DNA of 64,000 bases, taken from Paraburkholderia caledonica NBRC 102488. Lineage in GTDB: Bacteria; Pseudomonadota; Gammaproteobacteria; Burkholderiales; Burkholderiaceae. Shown piece by piece: positions 16,876 to 26,237 of this stretch; the first letter of the stretch is position 1; each line of letters starts with the position of its first letter. Location: the NCBI RefSeq assembly GCF_000685095.1, contig NZ_BAYE01000009.1, forward strand, positions 1 to 64,000. The letters are read 5' to 3'. A model generated the notes under the pieces. It had not been told where the DNA came from. It ran no database searches and saw nothing but the letters and a program-made list of their open reading frames with translations. A program made the translations under genes and the position numbers.

Positions 16876-17637
16876 TCAGGCTACTGGAATCGGGTTATCT
16901 TTCAACGACAGGTTGAACTGGTCGACGAACGCGTACTCGTCCGGTCCAACGTTGTCGCGCAGCGGCTGGGCAGCGCTGACCACCACCTCTTGCGTCGCGG
17001 TAGCGAGCTTGTCCATGGTCTCGGCGATGAACGCGTCGAGCGGCATTGCACGCGGATCGCCACTCCTGTGGACGAGATCCGTGTCGACCCACGGCGGCGC
17101 GATTTCGAGGACGCGCACGCTGGTGTCGCGCAGCATGAATCGCTGCGACATGGTGTATGAGTGGACTGCTGCCTTGGTTGCGGAATACAGTGCAGTAGCA
17201 GCCAGCGGTACATAGGCGAGCACGGAACTGTTGTTGATAATCGTCGACTCCGGCTGCTGCTTGAGATGTTCGACAAGCGCCGCACTCATACGCACTGGAC
17301 CGAGCAGATTTGTATTGATCAGATGCACCGCCTGCGCATCGTCGAGCGCACTCCCCGCGTTGTCGAACGGCATGATGCCAGCGTTGTTGATCAAGACGTT
17401 CAGGGTTGGATAGCGCCCGATCAATTGCCGCGCCACCTGTTGAATCTGCGCGCCGTCTGCAATGTCGAGTTCCATGACATCGATGCCCGGGTTCGCCTTG
17501 GCCACCTCGTCGAGTAACGCTTTGCGCCGCCCGGCGATGATCACCTTGTTGCCGCGTTGATGGAACGCTTCGGCGAGCGCACGTCCGATACCCGACGTGC
17601 CGCCCGTAATAAATATCGTGTTGCCTGAAAGTTTCAT
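16876..17637 (-). CDS. Short-chain dehydrogenase/reductase, DltE-like
   Basis: A 253-residue classical SDR from ATG 17637 (AAGGAAGC upstream). It has the cofactor motif ITGGTSGIG at about residues 10-18, NNAG near residue 82, catalytic Ser in NNSSVLAYVPL and the YSATK pair near residue 155. It is closest to the DltE-type group of uncharacterised oxidoreductases. It is 42 bp downstream of another SDR gene and upstream of the MFS gene, so they probably form one unit under the GlxA-type regulator at 18643. Confidence 0.9.
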   Translation of the reverse strand: MKLSGNTIFITGGTSGIGRALAEAFHQRGNKVIIAGRRKALLDEVAKANPGIDVMELDIADGAQIQQVARQLIGRYPTLNVLINNAGIMPFDNAGSALDDAQAVHLINTNLLGPVRMSAALVEHLKQQPESTIINNSSVLAYVPLAATALYSATKAAVHSYTMSQRFMLRDTSVRVLEIAPPWVDTDLVHRSGDPRAMPLDAFIAETMDKLATATQEVVVSAAQPLRDNVGPDEYAFVDQFNLSLKDNPIPVA

Positions 17638-17679
17638 GATCACCGCTTCCTTAATTTGGATATGTATCGACAACCCATG

Positions 17680-18483
17680 TCAGTGAGTAGTCGTGTAGCG
17701 CGGTGCCGGAACCTTGGTCGACAACAGGGGCGACATTGCGCGCCTCGCGCTTTCGTATTCTTCCCATTTTGCGACGTCGTGGAGGGAAGGAATCGTCACG
17801 AGTTCGCCCCGGTCAAACCCGACCAGCGCCGCATCCACCATGTTTTCGGCGGACATCACGATCGACTTGTCCAGGTTTTCGAGAGGTAACCCTCCCGTTT
17901 GCCAGAAATCGGTAGCCGTTGCACCCGGCAAGACGGCCTGGATCCGAATTCCTTTGCCGGCAAGCTCGTGGTGCAGCGACTGGCTGAATGCGAGCACGAA
18001 GGCCTTGCTTCCACCGTAGACACCATTGAGCGCTTCCGGCGCAATCGCGACGATCGACGAAATATTGATGACGGCGCCTTTGCCGCGCGACACAAAACCG
18101 GGCACGGCGGCGTAGGTAAGACGCATCACGCTCGTCACGTTGAGATCGATCATGCGCGACATCGCATCGACGTCACTGTCCTCGAGAGGCGTGTGCGTAC
18201 CGACGCCCGCGTTATTGACCAACAGGGTGATCGTCGCGTCCTGTTTAAGCTTTGTTTCGACGATCGAAAGGCCAGCCTGAGTCCCGAGGTCTGCGTCGAG
18301 AATTTCGACACTGCGTTGGGTTTGCGTCGTGATACGGCTGGCTAGCGCGGCGAGGCGCTCACGGTTGCGGGCAACGAGTATGAGTTCATAACCGCGTCGC
18401 GCGAGGCGCTCGGCGTACACCGCACCGATGCCGGAGGATGCGCCCGTAATCAGTGCCGTGCCTAAATGTGCTTGCGTCATCAT
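17680..18483 (-). CDS. Short-chain dehydrogenase/reductase
   Basis: A 267-residue classical SDR. ATG 18483 follows GGAGTGAC and is preferred over longer frames. The cofactor motif is ITGASSGIG, NNAG occurs near residue 90, and INISSIVAIAPEALNGVYGG followed by SK provides the Ser and Tyr/Lys pair (YGGSK). The C-terminus is typical of YqjQ/DltE-like SDRs (KSIVMSAENMVDAALVGF). The substrate is unknown. It is the first SDR of the pair downstream of the AraC/GlxA regulator. Confidence 0.9.
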   Translation of the reverse strand: MMTQAHLGTALITGASSGIGAVYAERLARRGYELILVARNRERLAALASRITTQTQRSVEILDADLGTQAGLSIVETKLKQDATITLLVNNAGVGTHTPLEDSDVDAMSRMIDLNVTSVMRLTYAAVPGFVSRGKGAVINISSIVAIAPEALNGVYGGSKAFVLAFSQSLHHELAGKGIRIQAVLPGATATDFWQTGGLPLENLDKSIVMSAENMVDAALVGFDRGELVTIPSLHDVAKWEEYESARRAMSPLLSTKVPAPRYTTTH

Positions 18484-18642
18484 GTCACTCCGTGTTGAAG
18501 ACAGTTGTGCCGGAGTGAATTGTGGTGCCGAAGGCCACCAACTCAAATGACGTTAAAGGTCATGTTTTCGGACATTCCAGATGCAGGGATGACCGACTGA
18601 CGGGGCGGGTCGAATTTCGAGGAGCGCGAAAGCCGTCTCTTT

Positions 18643-19614
18643 CTATTCGTCGATGGGGTGTTCATCGCCGGTCACATTCCGCGATTCTCTCCTCAACGAC
18701 TGCGGAGTCATTTGATAGGCTCGCGTGAACACTTCCCGGAGATGACGCCGGTCACGAAATCCTGTTTCGCGGGCAATTGTTTCAAGTGAATGACGGCCAC
18801 GTTCAATCAGATTTCTCGCCTCTTCCAGACGCAGACGTTCGATTGCCTTCGCGGGAGATATGCCGGTCTCGGAAAGAAAAATGCGCGCAAATTGCCGGTT
18901 GCTGAGATTCGCTGCCTTCGCGAGATCGTCTACGCGCAAGGGTTTGGATAAATTGAGGCGTGCATGTTCGAGCGCCTTCTGGACCCGGTCCGACTTCGGC
19001 GCCAGCGCCAACATTTCAGAGTGCTGCGACTGCCCGCCCGAGCGCCGATGAGTCATGACCATCGCACGCGCCACCCTGATCGCGAAGTCCGCACCCATAT
19101 CCTTTTCCACCAGGCCAAGCGCCAGGTCCATCGCCGCCGTCAAACCCGCTGACGTCCATATCGCGCCATCGACAATAAAGATGCGGTCGGCTTCGACCTG
19201 AATGAGCGGCCAGCGAGCCTGCAAAGCGTCTGCGAACGCCCAATGCGTGGTCGCGCGCTTACCGTTTAGAAGCCCGGCTTCAGCGAGAACGAACGCGCCC
19301 GTACAGAGGCCTGCGGTGCGCCGTGAGCGCGCAGCCGCCTCGCTGATGAATCTGAGTTCTTCGGCGGTCGTGGTGCGGCCGGTTGGATTGGCCACGCCGC
19401 TGATCATCCAGGTGTCTGCCGTCGCATTTGAATCGGCCGGCCTGGTCATGACAGAGACGCCGAGCGACGAGCGGATTTCTCCGCCCCGGAGCGAGTAATT
19501 CGTCACGTGATAAATAGGCTCACGCGCAACGATGTTGGCGATTTCAAATACTGTCTGGGTTCCAATGGCCATGACCTGGAAGTCGCCCGTCAAGAAGTAG
19601 CCAATCCGATGCAT
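18643..19614 (-). CDS. GlxA-type AraC family regulator (DJ-1/PfpI domain plus HTH)
   Basis: A 323-residue protein. The N-terminal half, to about residue 190, is a DJ-1/PfpI-like class I glutamine amidotransferase fold, with the nucleophile-elbow sequence RTAGLCTGAFVLAEAGLLNG around residue 100. The C-terminal half carries two AraC helix-turn-helix units (LRVDDLAKAANLSNRQFARI and LETIARETGFRDRRHLREVF). Such regulators control small-molecule catabolism or stress genes. It lies 159 bp upstream of two SDR genes and an MFS gene on the same strand and is the natural candidate for controlling them. Confidence 0.9.
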   Translation of the reverse strand: MHRIGYFLTGDFQVMAIGTQTVFEIANIVAREPIYHVTNYSLRGGEIRSSLGVSVMTRPADSNATADTWMISGVANPTGRTTTAEELRFISEAAARSRRTAGLCTGAFVLAEAGLLNGKRATTHWAFADALQARWPLIQVEADRIFIVDGAIWTSAGLTAAMDLALGLVEKDMGADFAIRVARAMVMTHRRSGGQSQHSEMLALAPKSDRVQKALEHARLNLSKPLRVDDLAKAANLSNRQFARIFLSETGISPAKAIERLRLEEARNLIERGRHSLETIARETGFRDRRHLREVFTRAYQMTPQSLRRESRNVTGDEHPIDE

Positions 19615-19855
19615 TGATACGCCAGCCGTCGTGTCCGAAAACGTGAGTATAAATGTCGTTGTAAAAAACCGCGTGGGGCATGGATGATAAGCACCGGTGA
19701 ATCACCTCGAAAATTGAAGCGGATATTGGTTGAGCCAAGTCTGTATATGGCCGGATGACAAATATTGCGAACCAGGGTGGCACGAGCTTTCGCCGATTCA
19801 TCCCATATTTCGAGAAAGAACATAACGCGTTATCAATCACCGCTGCTTTCGTCTT

Positions 19856-20326
19856 ATGAAAATGCCATCGTCCCCAACCGTGTCACCGCTGAACGACGAC
19901 CAGATAATCGAACGGGCCCTGATAAATTTGCTTCGTCCGGCGCCTTTGCTTTCCACTTTGCCTTTGGAACCCACGGTTAAAAAGCAGATGCGCCGGGCAA
20001 GACTTCCGGCTGCACGCGCAGATCACTGGGCCGAATGGACCCCGCCGCCAGCCCGGATCGTCGTGCAAGAAATGCTGTCCGCCGATACGCTCAGTATCTA
20101 CTGGAGCGATTCGCAGACGGGGCATTACGCAGAACAGATCTGGCGTCTGGGTCTGGCGCGTGAAGACGGTTTTTGTGCTCTCTCCAGTCTCCCCATCTGG
20201 ACTGGCGACGATGTGTTCAGCCCTCGACGCAGCATGACATTCGTCCCGGCGAACTGGCGTCGCATGATTCTCGCGTCGGACGTGATTGCAAAATTCGCTT
20301 CTACCCGGTTCAGAGCCGCCGCATAA
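19856..20326 (+). CDS. DUF3331 domain protein
   Basis: A 156-residue soluble protein. The region from residue 55 on (HWAEWTPPPARIVVQEMLSA, LSIYWSDSQTGHYAEQIWR, DGFCALSSLPIWTGDDVFSP) matches DUF3331, a family almost restricted to Burkholderia and relatives. A typical feature is the acidic and aromatic core ending in GDxVFxP. Function unknown. The start is uncertain, since ATG 19856 and ATG 19862 both lack a clear ribosome binding site. It is 126 bp upstream of the flavoprotein fusion at 20453. Confidence 0.75.
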   Translation: MKMPSSPTVSPLNDDQIIERALINLLRPAPLLSTLPLEPTVKKQMRRARLPAARADHWAEWTPPPARIVVQEMLSADTLSIYWSDSQTGHYAEQIWRLGLAREDGFCALSSLPIWTGDDVFSPRRSMTFVPANWRRMILASDVIAKFASTRFRAAA

Positions 20327-20452
20327 CGTCATACTGCCTTGCAATGCGTGTCGTGCAGCTCGTCCGGCCTAACGGCGCGCTGTGTCGATGTAATAGGCAG
20401 CCTAATCAGGCGCGTGGAAGTTCCCATCCCGCACGCAACCGCAGGAACGCAA

Positions 20453-22102
20453 ATGACCAGCTCCACATGGTTAGCTCCAGCTACCGACCGTCATGAACAG
20501 AAGTACCCGCAGCTGACCGACGCCGAAATAGCACGATTACGTCAATACGGCGTTGTTCGTTCGTGGACATCGGAGCGGATTTTCGAAGTCGGCGCACCGG
20601 GATTCGGGATGTGTGTGGTATTGCACGGGATGATTCGCGTGACTAGCCGCGACGCGTTCGGGCGTCATGCGGTCGTTAGCGAAAACGGTCCCGGACACTT
20701 CGTTGCAGAAGTCGGACAGCTATCCGGCGGTCGATGCATAGTAGATGGCGATGCTGTCGGGGACGTATCGGCCATTCACATCCTGCCCGACAGACTCCGG
20801 GCGCTGCTGATCGCCGAAGCAGAGCTGGGTGAGCGCATTATGCGGGCTCTTATTCTCAGGCGGGTTGCTCTTATCGAGCGAGGCAATGGGATCGTTATAG
20901 TCAGCCAACCGCATAACGCCCGCCTCCACGCATTGCAAAGTTTTCTGCGACGTAACAATGTTCCCCATGCAGTCATCGGCGCGTCGTCAGAAGACGACGA
21001 GACAGCCCGTTACGTAGCAAAGTGGGTACGCGATGACTCCGACTACCCGCTCGTGCTGCATCCAGACGGGACCATCTTGCGAGCACCCGATGAGGCGGAG
21101 CTTGCCAACGCCTTGGGCTGGCTCCCTGATTTCGATCCGGAGCATGTTTACGACGTCGCAATCGTTGGAGCGGGTCCAGCGGGTTTGGCGACAGCCGTAT
21201 ATGCCGCGTCCGAGGGGCTAAGAGTTATCGTACTCGATCATAGTGCGCCGGGCGGACAGGCAGGTGCCAGCGCTCGCATTGAAAACTTCTTCGGATTCCC
21301 AACAGGGATCTCCGGGCATGCGCTCACCGCCCGCGCGTACGTACAGGCACAGAAATTCGGCGCCGACGTAGCCATTCCCGCTCAGGCGGAAAGCCTCGAT
21401 TGCGGCATAACGCCGTTCGCGCTGCGGTTGTCCTCCGCCGTGACCATCCGGTCCCGAACGATCGTTATTGCTTCGGGCGCGGCTTATCGCAGACCCGACA
21501 TTCAGGGCCTGGAACGCTTCGAGGGACGAGGAACATACTATTGGGCCTCGCCCGTCGAGGCGAAGCTTTGCGCGGGACAAGACGTATTGCTGGTCGGCGG
21601 CGGAAACTCCGCGGGACAGGCCGCCGTGTACCTGGCGTCGCGCGCGCGACGAGTTCGTATGCTGGTACGTGGAAAAAACCTGAAGGCCAGTATGTCGCAA
21701 TATCTCATCGATCGTATCGCTGCTCTGGACAATGTCGACGTGACGTACGGCACTCAGATCACCGCGCTTAGAGGCACCAGGACACTCGAGGAAGTAGAGC
21801 TTTTGAGCGGGACGCAACGGTCGGTTGTATCTGCGGAACACGTGTTCCTGTTTACGGGTGCATCTCCCAACACATCGTGGCTTGGCGGATGCGGCGTCGC
21901 CGTCGACAACAACGGCTTCGTGCGTACGGGCGAAGCCGCCGGAGCTGGGTTGCAAGAGCATGAAACAAGCGTGCGCGGCGTGTTCTGTGCGGGGGACGTC
22001 CGCTCCACCTCGACAAAACGGGTCGCCGCGGCAGTGGGAGACGGTGCTGCCGTCGTTGCGCAGATTCATCGTCATCTGGAGCGATCGGTCGCTCAGGCAT
22101 AA
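20453..22102 (+). CDS. Cyclic-nucleotide-binding/FAD-NAD(P) reductase fusion
   Basis: A 549-residue protein from ATG 20453 (AGGAACGC upstream). Residues about 15-130 form a CRP-like cyclic nucleotide-binding fold (FEVGAPGFGMCVVLHGMIRV). A thioredoxin-like linker spans about 150-230. Residues about 240-549 are a thioredoxin-reductase-like flavoprotein: FAD motif VAIVGAGPAGLATAVYAASE, NADPH motif VLLVGGGNSAGQAAVYLASR, FAD-binding VFCAGDVR. The CxxC redox pair of true thioredoxin reductases is missing; the site reads YYWASPVEAKL. It is therefore not a disulfide reductase and may instead sense redox or nucleotide state. Another flavoprotein gene follows 105 bp downstream. Confidence 0.9.
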   Translation: MTSSTWLAPATDRHEQKYPQLTDAEIARLRQYGVVRSWTSERIFEVGAPGFGMCVVLHGMIRVTSRDAFGRHAVVSENGPGHFVAEVGQLSGGRCIVDGDAVGDVSAIHILPDRLRALLIAEAELGERIMRALILRRVALIERGNGIVIVSQPHNARLHALQSFLRRNNVPHAVIGASSEDDETARYVAKWVRDDSDYPLVLHPDGTILRAPDEAELANALGWLPDFDPEHVYDVAIVGAGPAGLATAVYAASEGLRVIVLDHSAPGGQAGASARIENFFGFPTGISGHALTARAYVQAQKFGADVAIPAQAESLDCGITPFALRLSSAVTIRSRTIVIASGAAYRRPDIQGLERFEGRGTYYWASPVEAKLCAGQDVLLVGGGNSAGQAAVYLASRARRVRMLVRGKNLKASMSQYLIDRIAALDNVDVTYGTQITALRGTRTLEEVELLSGTQRSVVSAEHVFLFTGASPNTSWLGGCGVAVDNNGFVRTGEAAGAGLQEHETSVRGVFCAGDVRSTSTKRVAAAVGDGAAVVAQIHRHLERSVAQA

Positions 22103-22207
22103 GCGCCGTCGTGATGGATTGGCGTGCAGCACATGACGCTAGTGCTGATTTTCAAGGTACCGCCCATGTCGGGCGATGGTAGTTGACGGGCAAAAAGGAA
22201 CTCCGCG

Positions 22208-23593
22208 ATGACAACGATCGAGCATTTCGAGTATGTATTTCTTGGCGGTGGCAAGGGTGGAAAGACACTGGCGATGGAACTCGCTCAGGCGGGCCGCAAG
22301 GTTGCCGTCATCGAACGAGGCATGATCGGCGGATCATGCATCAACGTGGCATGCATACCGACCAAGACGCTGATCCAGACGGCGCGCACTGAATACATAC
22401 TGCATCGAGAGGATGGCAAGGCCGCAGACATGGCCAAAGTGTCGCAGCGCGTGAAGGCCGTGGTCGACGGTATGGTGGAAATCAACCGCAACGCGTTGCG
22501 TGACTCCGGCCTCGAACTCGTGTTGGGCACGGGCCGCTTTGTCGGACCGCGCCGGCTCGAAGTGAAAACGAACGATGGCGATCTGCGAATGATCGAAGGC
22601 GAGCATGCTCTCATCAACACGGGCACGACGGCGGCGATTCCGGACGTGCCCGGGTTAAAGGTCGCCGAGCCGCTGACGCATGTCGAAGCGCTGGTGCTGA
22701 CGACGTTACCCGAAAGCCTGATCATTCTCGGCGGTGGATATATCGGGCTCGAAATGGCCCAGGCATTCCGTAGACTGGGCAGCAAGGTCACGCTGATACA
22801 GGATGCGCCACGCGTGGCGATGCGTGAAGACGAGGACGTCACCGAGGCGATCGAGGCGGCGCTGAAAGAGGAAGGCATCGATATCAGAACCGGCGTGAGG
22901 CCCGCCAGCGTGACGGGCAAGTCGGGAGAGTCAGTGACAGTTGTACTGCAGAATGGCAGCACGGTAAGCGGCAGTCATCTTCTGGTCGCGGCAGGCCGCA
23001 CCCCTGTCACGTCCGGTATCGGCCTCGACGCCGCTGGGGTGGAAGTCGACGCGCGCGGCTTCATCAAGACGGACGAACGTCTCGCGACTACAGCAGAGCG
23101 CACGTGGGCCATCGGCGAGGTGGCAGGGACACCGATGTTCACGCACGCATCGTTCGACGATTACCGCGTGTTGCGCTCGCAACTCGCTGGGGCAAATGCG
23201 AAAACCACGCGCGACAGAATCATTCCGTATGCGCTCTTTATCGAGCCGGAACTCGGTCGTATCGGTCTCAGCGAAGCCGACGCGAAGGCGCGCGGCATCG
23301 CGGTACGGGTTGCAAAGCTGCCGATGGCGGCGGTGCCGCGGGCGCGGACGAACGGCGCGACGAAGGGCTTCATGAAGATGCTGATCGACGCGGAGTCAGA
23401 CGCTATCCTCGGCTTTGCGATGCTGGGAACCAATGCCGGCGACGTCGTGACTGCGGTGCAGATGGCGATGCTCGGCGGATTGCCTTATACGGCCGTGCGC
23501 GATGCAATCATTGCGCACCCGTTGATCTCCGAAGGCCTCAATATCCTGCTTGCGAAAATGCCGCAGCGTGCCCCCAATGAGCAGCCGGGATAG
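22208..23593 (+). CDS. Pyridine nucleotide-disulfide oxidoreductase (mercuric reductase/Lpd-like)
   Basis: A 461-residue class I flavoprotein disulfide reductase. The FAD motif is YVFLGGGKGGKTLAMELAQA; the redox-active pair is in GGSCINVACIPTKTL at about residues 43-57. NAD(P) binding is shown by LIILGGGYIGLEMAQAFRRL, and the C-terminal dimer-interface catalytic His-Glu is in AHPLISEGLN. There is no N-terminal lipoyl or heavy-metal domain and no C-terminal vicinal Cys pair of MerA, so mercury reduction is unlikely. The physiological disulfide or electron acceptor is unknown. ATG 22208 has AGGAAC upstream. Confidence 0.9.
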   Translation: MTTIEHFEYVFLGGGKGGKTLAMELAQAGRKVAVIERGMIGGSCINVACIPTKTLIQTARTEYILHREDGKAADMAKVSQRVKAVVDGMVEINRNALRDSGLELVLGTGRFVGPRRLEVKTNDGDLRMIEGEHALINTGTTAAIPDVPGLKVAEPLTHVEALVLTTLPESLIILGGGYIGLEMAQAFRRLGSKVTLIQDAPRVAMREDEDVTEAIEAALKEEGIDIRTGVRPASVTGKSGESVTVVLQNGSTVSGSHLLVAAGRTPVTSGIGLDAAGVEVDARGFIKTDERLATTAERTWAIGEVAGTPMFTHASFDDYRVLRSQLAGANAKTTRDRIIPYALFIEPELGRIGLSEADAKARGIAVRVAKLPMAAVPRARTNGATKGFMKMLIDAESDAILGFAMLGTNAGDVVTAVQMAMLGGLPYTAVRDAIIAHPLISEGLNILLAKMPQRAPNEQPG

Positions 23594-23910
23594 AGACTTC
23601 CAGCTGTGAAAACCGGTCGCGGTTCTGGATCCGGGGCGGTGGCGAATGTCTCAAGTGTCTCGACAAGCCACAGCCGCACGTCGCATCGATCGGACAGCAT
23701 TTGACTTCGACGCTTGGCATTACGGGTTGGCCGTTCCGGCCCTTTGCTGGTGTTTCCGTTAATGCAGTTGACTGTACTTCGCGCTTAACCTGTTGGACGG
23801 CCAGGTCATCTCGCGACATCCTGCAGAAGGTCATTCGCGCGAATAGCCGCTTCCGGGTCGACAGCCGTTGTAACGACTGTGGGACCCGGAAGCGCGCGCG
23901 AATAGCCAGC
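23594..23910. other. Convergent intergenic region with palindromic element
   Basis: Lies between two convergent genes, the flavoprotein and hpnJ. Its right half is occupied by the palindromic element at 23836-23907, described separately. The rest shows no gene. Confidence 0.5.
23836..23907. repeat. 47-nt palindrome flanked by 13-bp direct repeats
   Basis: CGCTTCCGGGTC (23848-23859) and GACCCGGAAGCG (23883-23894) are perfect 12-bp inverted repeats. Between them, ACAGCCGTT and AACGACTGT pair with one mismatch, so almost the whole 47 nt can fold into one hairpin. The direct repeat CGCGCGAATAGCC occurs on both sides, at 23836-23848 and 23895-23907. The arrangement resembles a REP-like or small inserted element with target duplication, but it could also act as a bidirectional terminator for the convergent genes. 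Confidence 0.65.
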
Positions 23911-25332
23911 TCACGCCTTGTGATCCCGGAGGAACCTGAAGAATTCCACGCCCTCGTGCAAGCGTCGTTTCATCATCTCCCAACTGACCAGCATCTCGCG
24001 GACGATCTCCCAGATTTTCGTCGGCCTGAAATAAAAGCGCTTATAGAACTCCTCGACGCCAAGAAAGATCTCTTCGCGCGACAAATGCGGATACCCTATA
24101 GTCGATGCCTGGGTGCCCGCGGAATTGACGAGCGTGATGACCTTGCTTTCTTCCAGCCATCCGTTCTCCACAGCTTGTTTGTGAAGGACCGTCCCGGGAT
24201 ACGGTGCGGCGAGCGATACCTGGATCGTGTGCGGGTTGATCTCCTTCGCGTACTGGATCGTCTTCTGTATCGTTTCGTGCGTTTCCCCGGGAAGCCCGAG
24301 AATGAACGTGCCGTGAATCTTGATGCCGAGCTTGCGGCAATCGTCACTGAAGCGGCGCGCCATATCGGTTCGCAACCCCTTTTTGACATTCACGAGAATC
24401 TGGTCGTCACCAGACTCGTAGCCTACGAGCAGGAGCCGTAATCCGTTTTCCTTCATCACTTTGAGGGTTGAATAGGGAACGTTCGCTTTCGCGTTGCATG
24501 ACCATGTCACGCCGAGCTTGCCCATGCCGCGAGCGATCTCCTCGGCCCTCGGTCTGAGATCGGTGAAGGTATCGTCGTCGAACATGATTTCCTTCACTTC
24601 TGGCATGTTGTCCCTGATCCATTTCACTTCTTCAAGGACATGCTCGACCGAGCGGGTGCGATAACGATGCCCCCCGACCGTATGCGGCCAGAGGCAGAAC
24701 GTGCACCGCGATTTGCAGCCTCGACCCGTGTAGATCGAGACATACGGATGCTTAAGGTAACCGCTGAAGTAGTTCTCGCTCTTGAGGTCACGCTTGTAGA
24801 CGGGCGCGACGAACGGCAACTGGTCCATGTCTTCGAGAATCGGTCGGGCGTCGTTGTGCGTGATTCCGCCGTCGGGCAAGCGATAGCTGAGACCCGGAAT
24901 CGATTCGAACGGAAGTCCCTGCGCAATGTCGCGACAGGTGAAGTCGAATTCTTCGCGGCACACGAAATCGATCGCATCGCTTGCGACAAGCGAGCCGTGA
25001 GGATCGACGGCTACCTTTGCTCCTACCATCCCGATCAGAATGCTGGACTTGCGTCGCTTTAGGTGCTCCGCGAATCGCGCATCGCTCGAGAACGATGGTG
25101 AGCTCGTATGAATAATGACCAGGTCGTACTCCTGAGCAATGTCCAACGTGGTATCTAGAGACAGGCCATCTGCGGGCGCGTCCACGACGCGGCTGCCCTC
25201 GACCAGCGCGGCAGGTTGCGCGAGCCAGGTTGGATACCAGAAGGATCGAATCTCACGCCTCGTCTGGAAGCGTGAGCCCGCCCCGCCATCGAAGCCGTCG
25301 AACGAAGGTGCCTGTAGAAACAGCGTTTTCAT
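23911..25332 (-). CDS. hpnJ: Hopanoid biosynthesis radical SAM protein HpnJ
   Basis: A 473-residue radical SAM enzyme. Near-signature HpnJ sequences are KTLFLQAPSFDGFDGGAGSR at the N-terminus and YTGRGCKSRCTFCLWPHTVG at about residues 205-224, holding the CxxxCxxC cluster ligands. TFILGLPGETHETIQKTIQY and MMKRRLHEGVEFFRFLRDHK follow at the end. Residues 1-150 have a cobalamin-binding-like Rossmann region. In Burkholderia, HpnJ acts after HpnI (glycosyl transfer) and HpnK (deacetylation) to make cyclitol-ether bacteriohopanepolyols. Here hpnI is broken and hpnK is not in the window. ATG 25332 follows GAGGGC. Confidence 0.93.
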   Translation of the reverse strand: MKTLFLQAPSFDGFDGGAGSRFQTRREIRSFWYPTWLAQPAALVEGSRVVDAPADGLSLDTTLDIAQEYDLVIIHTSSPSFSSDARFAEHLKRRKSSILIGMVGAKVAVDPHGSLVASDAIDFVCREEFDFTCRDIAQGLPFESIPGLSYRLPDGGITHNDARPILEDMDQLPFVAPVYKRDLKSENYFSGYLKHPYVSIYTGRGCKSRCTFCLWPHTVGGHRYRTRSVEHVLEEVKWIRDNMPEVKEIMFDDDTFTDLRPRAEEIARGMGKLGVTWSCNAKANVPYSTLKVMKENGLRLLLVGYESGDDQILVNVKKGLRTDMARRFSDDCRKLGIKIHGTFILGLPGETHETIQKTIQYAKEINPHTIQVSLAAPYPGTVLHKQAVENGWLEESKVITLVNSAGTQASTIGYPHLSREEIFLGVEEFYKRFYFRPTKIWEIVREMLVSWEMMKRRLHEGVEFFRFLRDHKA

Positions 25333-25771
25333 AAATGCCCTCGAATATTACAGTTCACTTGCGGGAATCAGTAACTCACGGGGATTCGCCGGGCTTCGGC
25401 GATTTCGCGAATTGATGCAGGCTTTCGAAAAACTATGCTGGTCACTCTGGACAGCCGGTACGCACGCCCCCTCTCCGGTGGCAACTCTGAACCATAGGGG
25501 GTCGCTAAAGCATACTACGACTCCCGGCCTTTGAATTGCGAAACCTCGGTCCTTTTCCTCAGTCGATTTATACATCGAGACTATTGCTTTGGCCGCCTGC
25601 CGTATCGGTGGCCGGTGTCAGGAGATGCGCTGCGACGGGACCTCAGTTGTACGAACGGTGGCACCCAAATTGAGCTTCCGCTCGATGCGCACCGGAACGT
25701 TTACACGCATTGAGGTATTCGACTGCATACGCGGTTTGCCTCATACTGAAAACCAAAGCGGGAGGCGATCG
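25333..25771. other. Divergent intergenic region
   Basis: Separates hpnJ (minus) from the small gene at 25772 (plus) and must contain their promoters. The segment 25360-25600 has no open frame with a ribosome binding site. No repeats or hairpins stand out. Confidence 0.4.
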
Positions 25772-26113
25772 ATGATGCAAGGTCGAGACGATACGGACGG
25801 CGTGCCCGTCGGCAATGGTCGGCACATCAGCCCAGCCGAATTTTTGCTGATGGCAGGCTTTCTCGCATATCGCGCCCCGTTGGCGTCACCCGACGCCCGA
25901 GCGGCCGCCCGCCGCGTATTGGTCGCCGTTCTCGAAGTAGCGACCGCGCGCGGATTCGCTGATTCGGATCTTTTACAGGCAATGATGGCGAACGCCGAGA
26001 AGTCTTCACTCGTGCTAATGCTGGCGGAGCAGGCCACGGCTGCTGTCGGCAATACGGCCGCTTACCTGCACGTGATTCGCAGCGCTGGCGTAATAATGGA
26101 ATCGGACTCGTAA
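25772..26113 (+). CDS. Hypothetical protein (113 aa)
   Basis: ATG 25772 is preceded by GGGAGG at an ideal distance, which fixes the start within a longer frame. The protein begins MMQGRDDTDGVPVGNG and then is mainly helical and Ala-rich (FLLMAGFLAYRAPLASPDAR, ALLMLAEQATAAVGN-like stretch). It has no strong membrane segment or signal peptide. I do not recognise a family. It lies on the opposite strand between hpnJ and the hpnI remnant, so it may have been inserted into a former hopanoid operon. Confidence 0.55.
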   Translation: MMQGRDDTDGVPVGNGRHISPAEFLLMAGFLAYRAPLASPDARAAARRVLVAVLEVATARGFADSDLLQAMMANAEKSSLVLMLAEQATAAVGNTAAYLHVIRSAGVIMESDS

Positions 26114-26237
26114 AAGCAGTGGGTATGCAGCGTTCTCGCATCGAGTGAACTCCACTAAGTTGTCCAGTTCCTCGAAGGCCGTTTGGGCCGGATCGGTACG
26201 TGATCTTCCTGGCAGGCACCAATCCCAGAAAGAGCAG

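Noticed and set aside
22208..23593. Mercuric reductase as the identity of the flavoprotein
   Set aside because: The CxxxxC pair is present, but the N-terminal metal-binding domain and the C-terminal Cys pair needed for mercury are absent, and no other mer gene is near.
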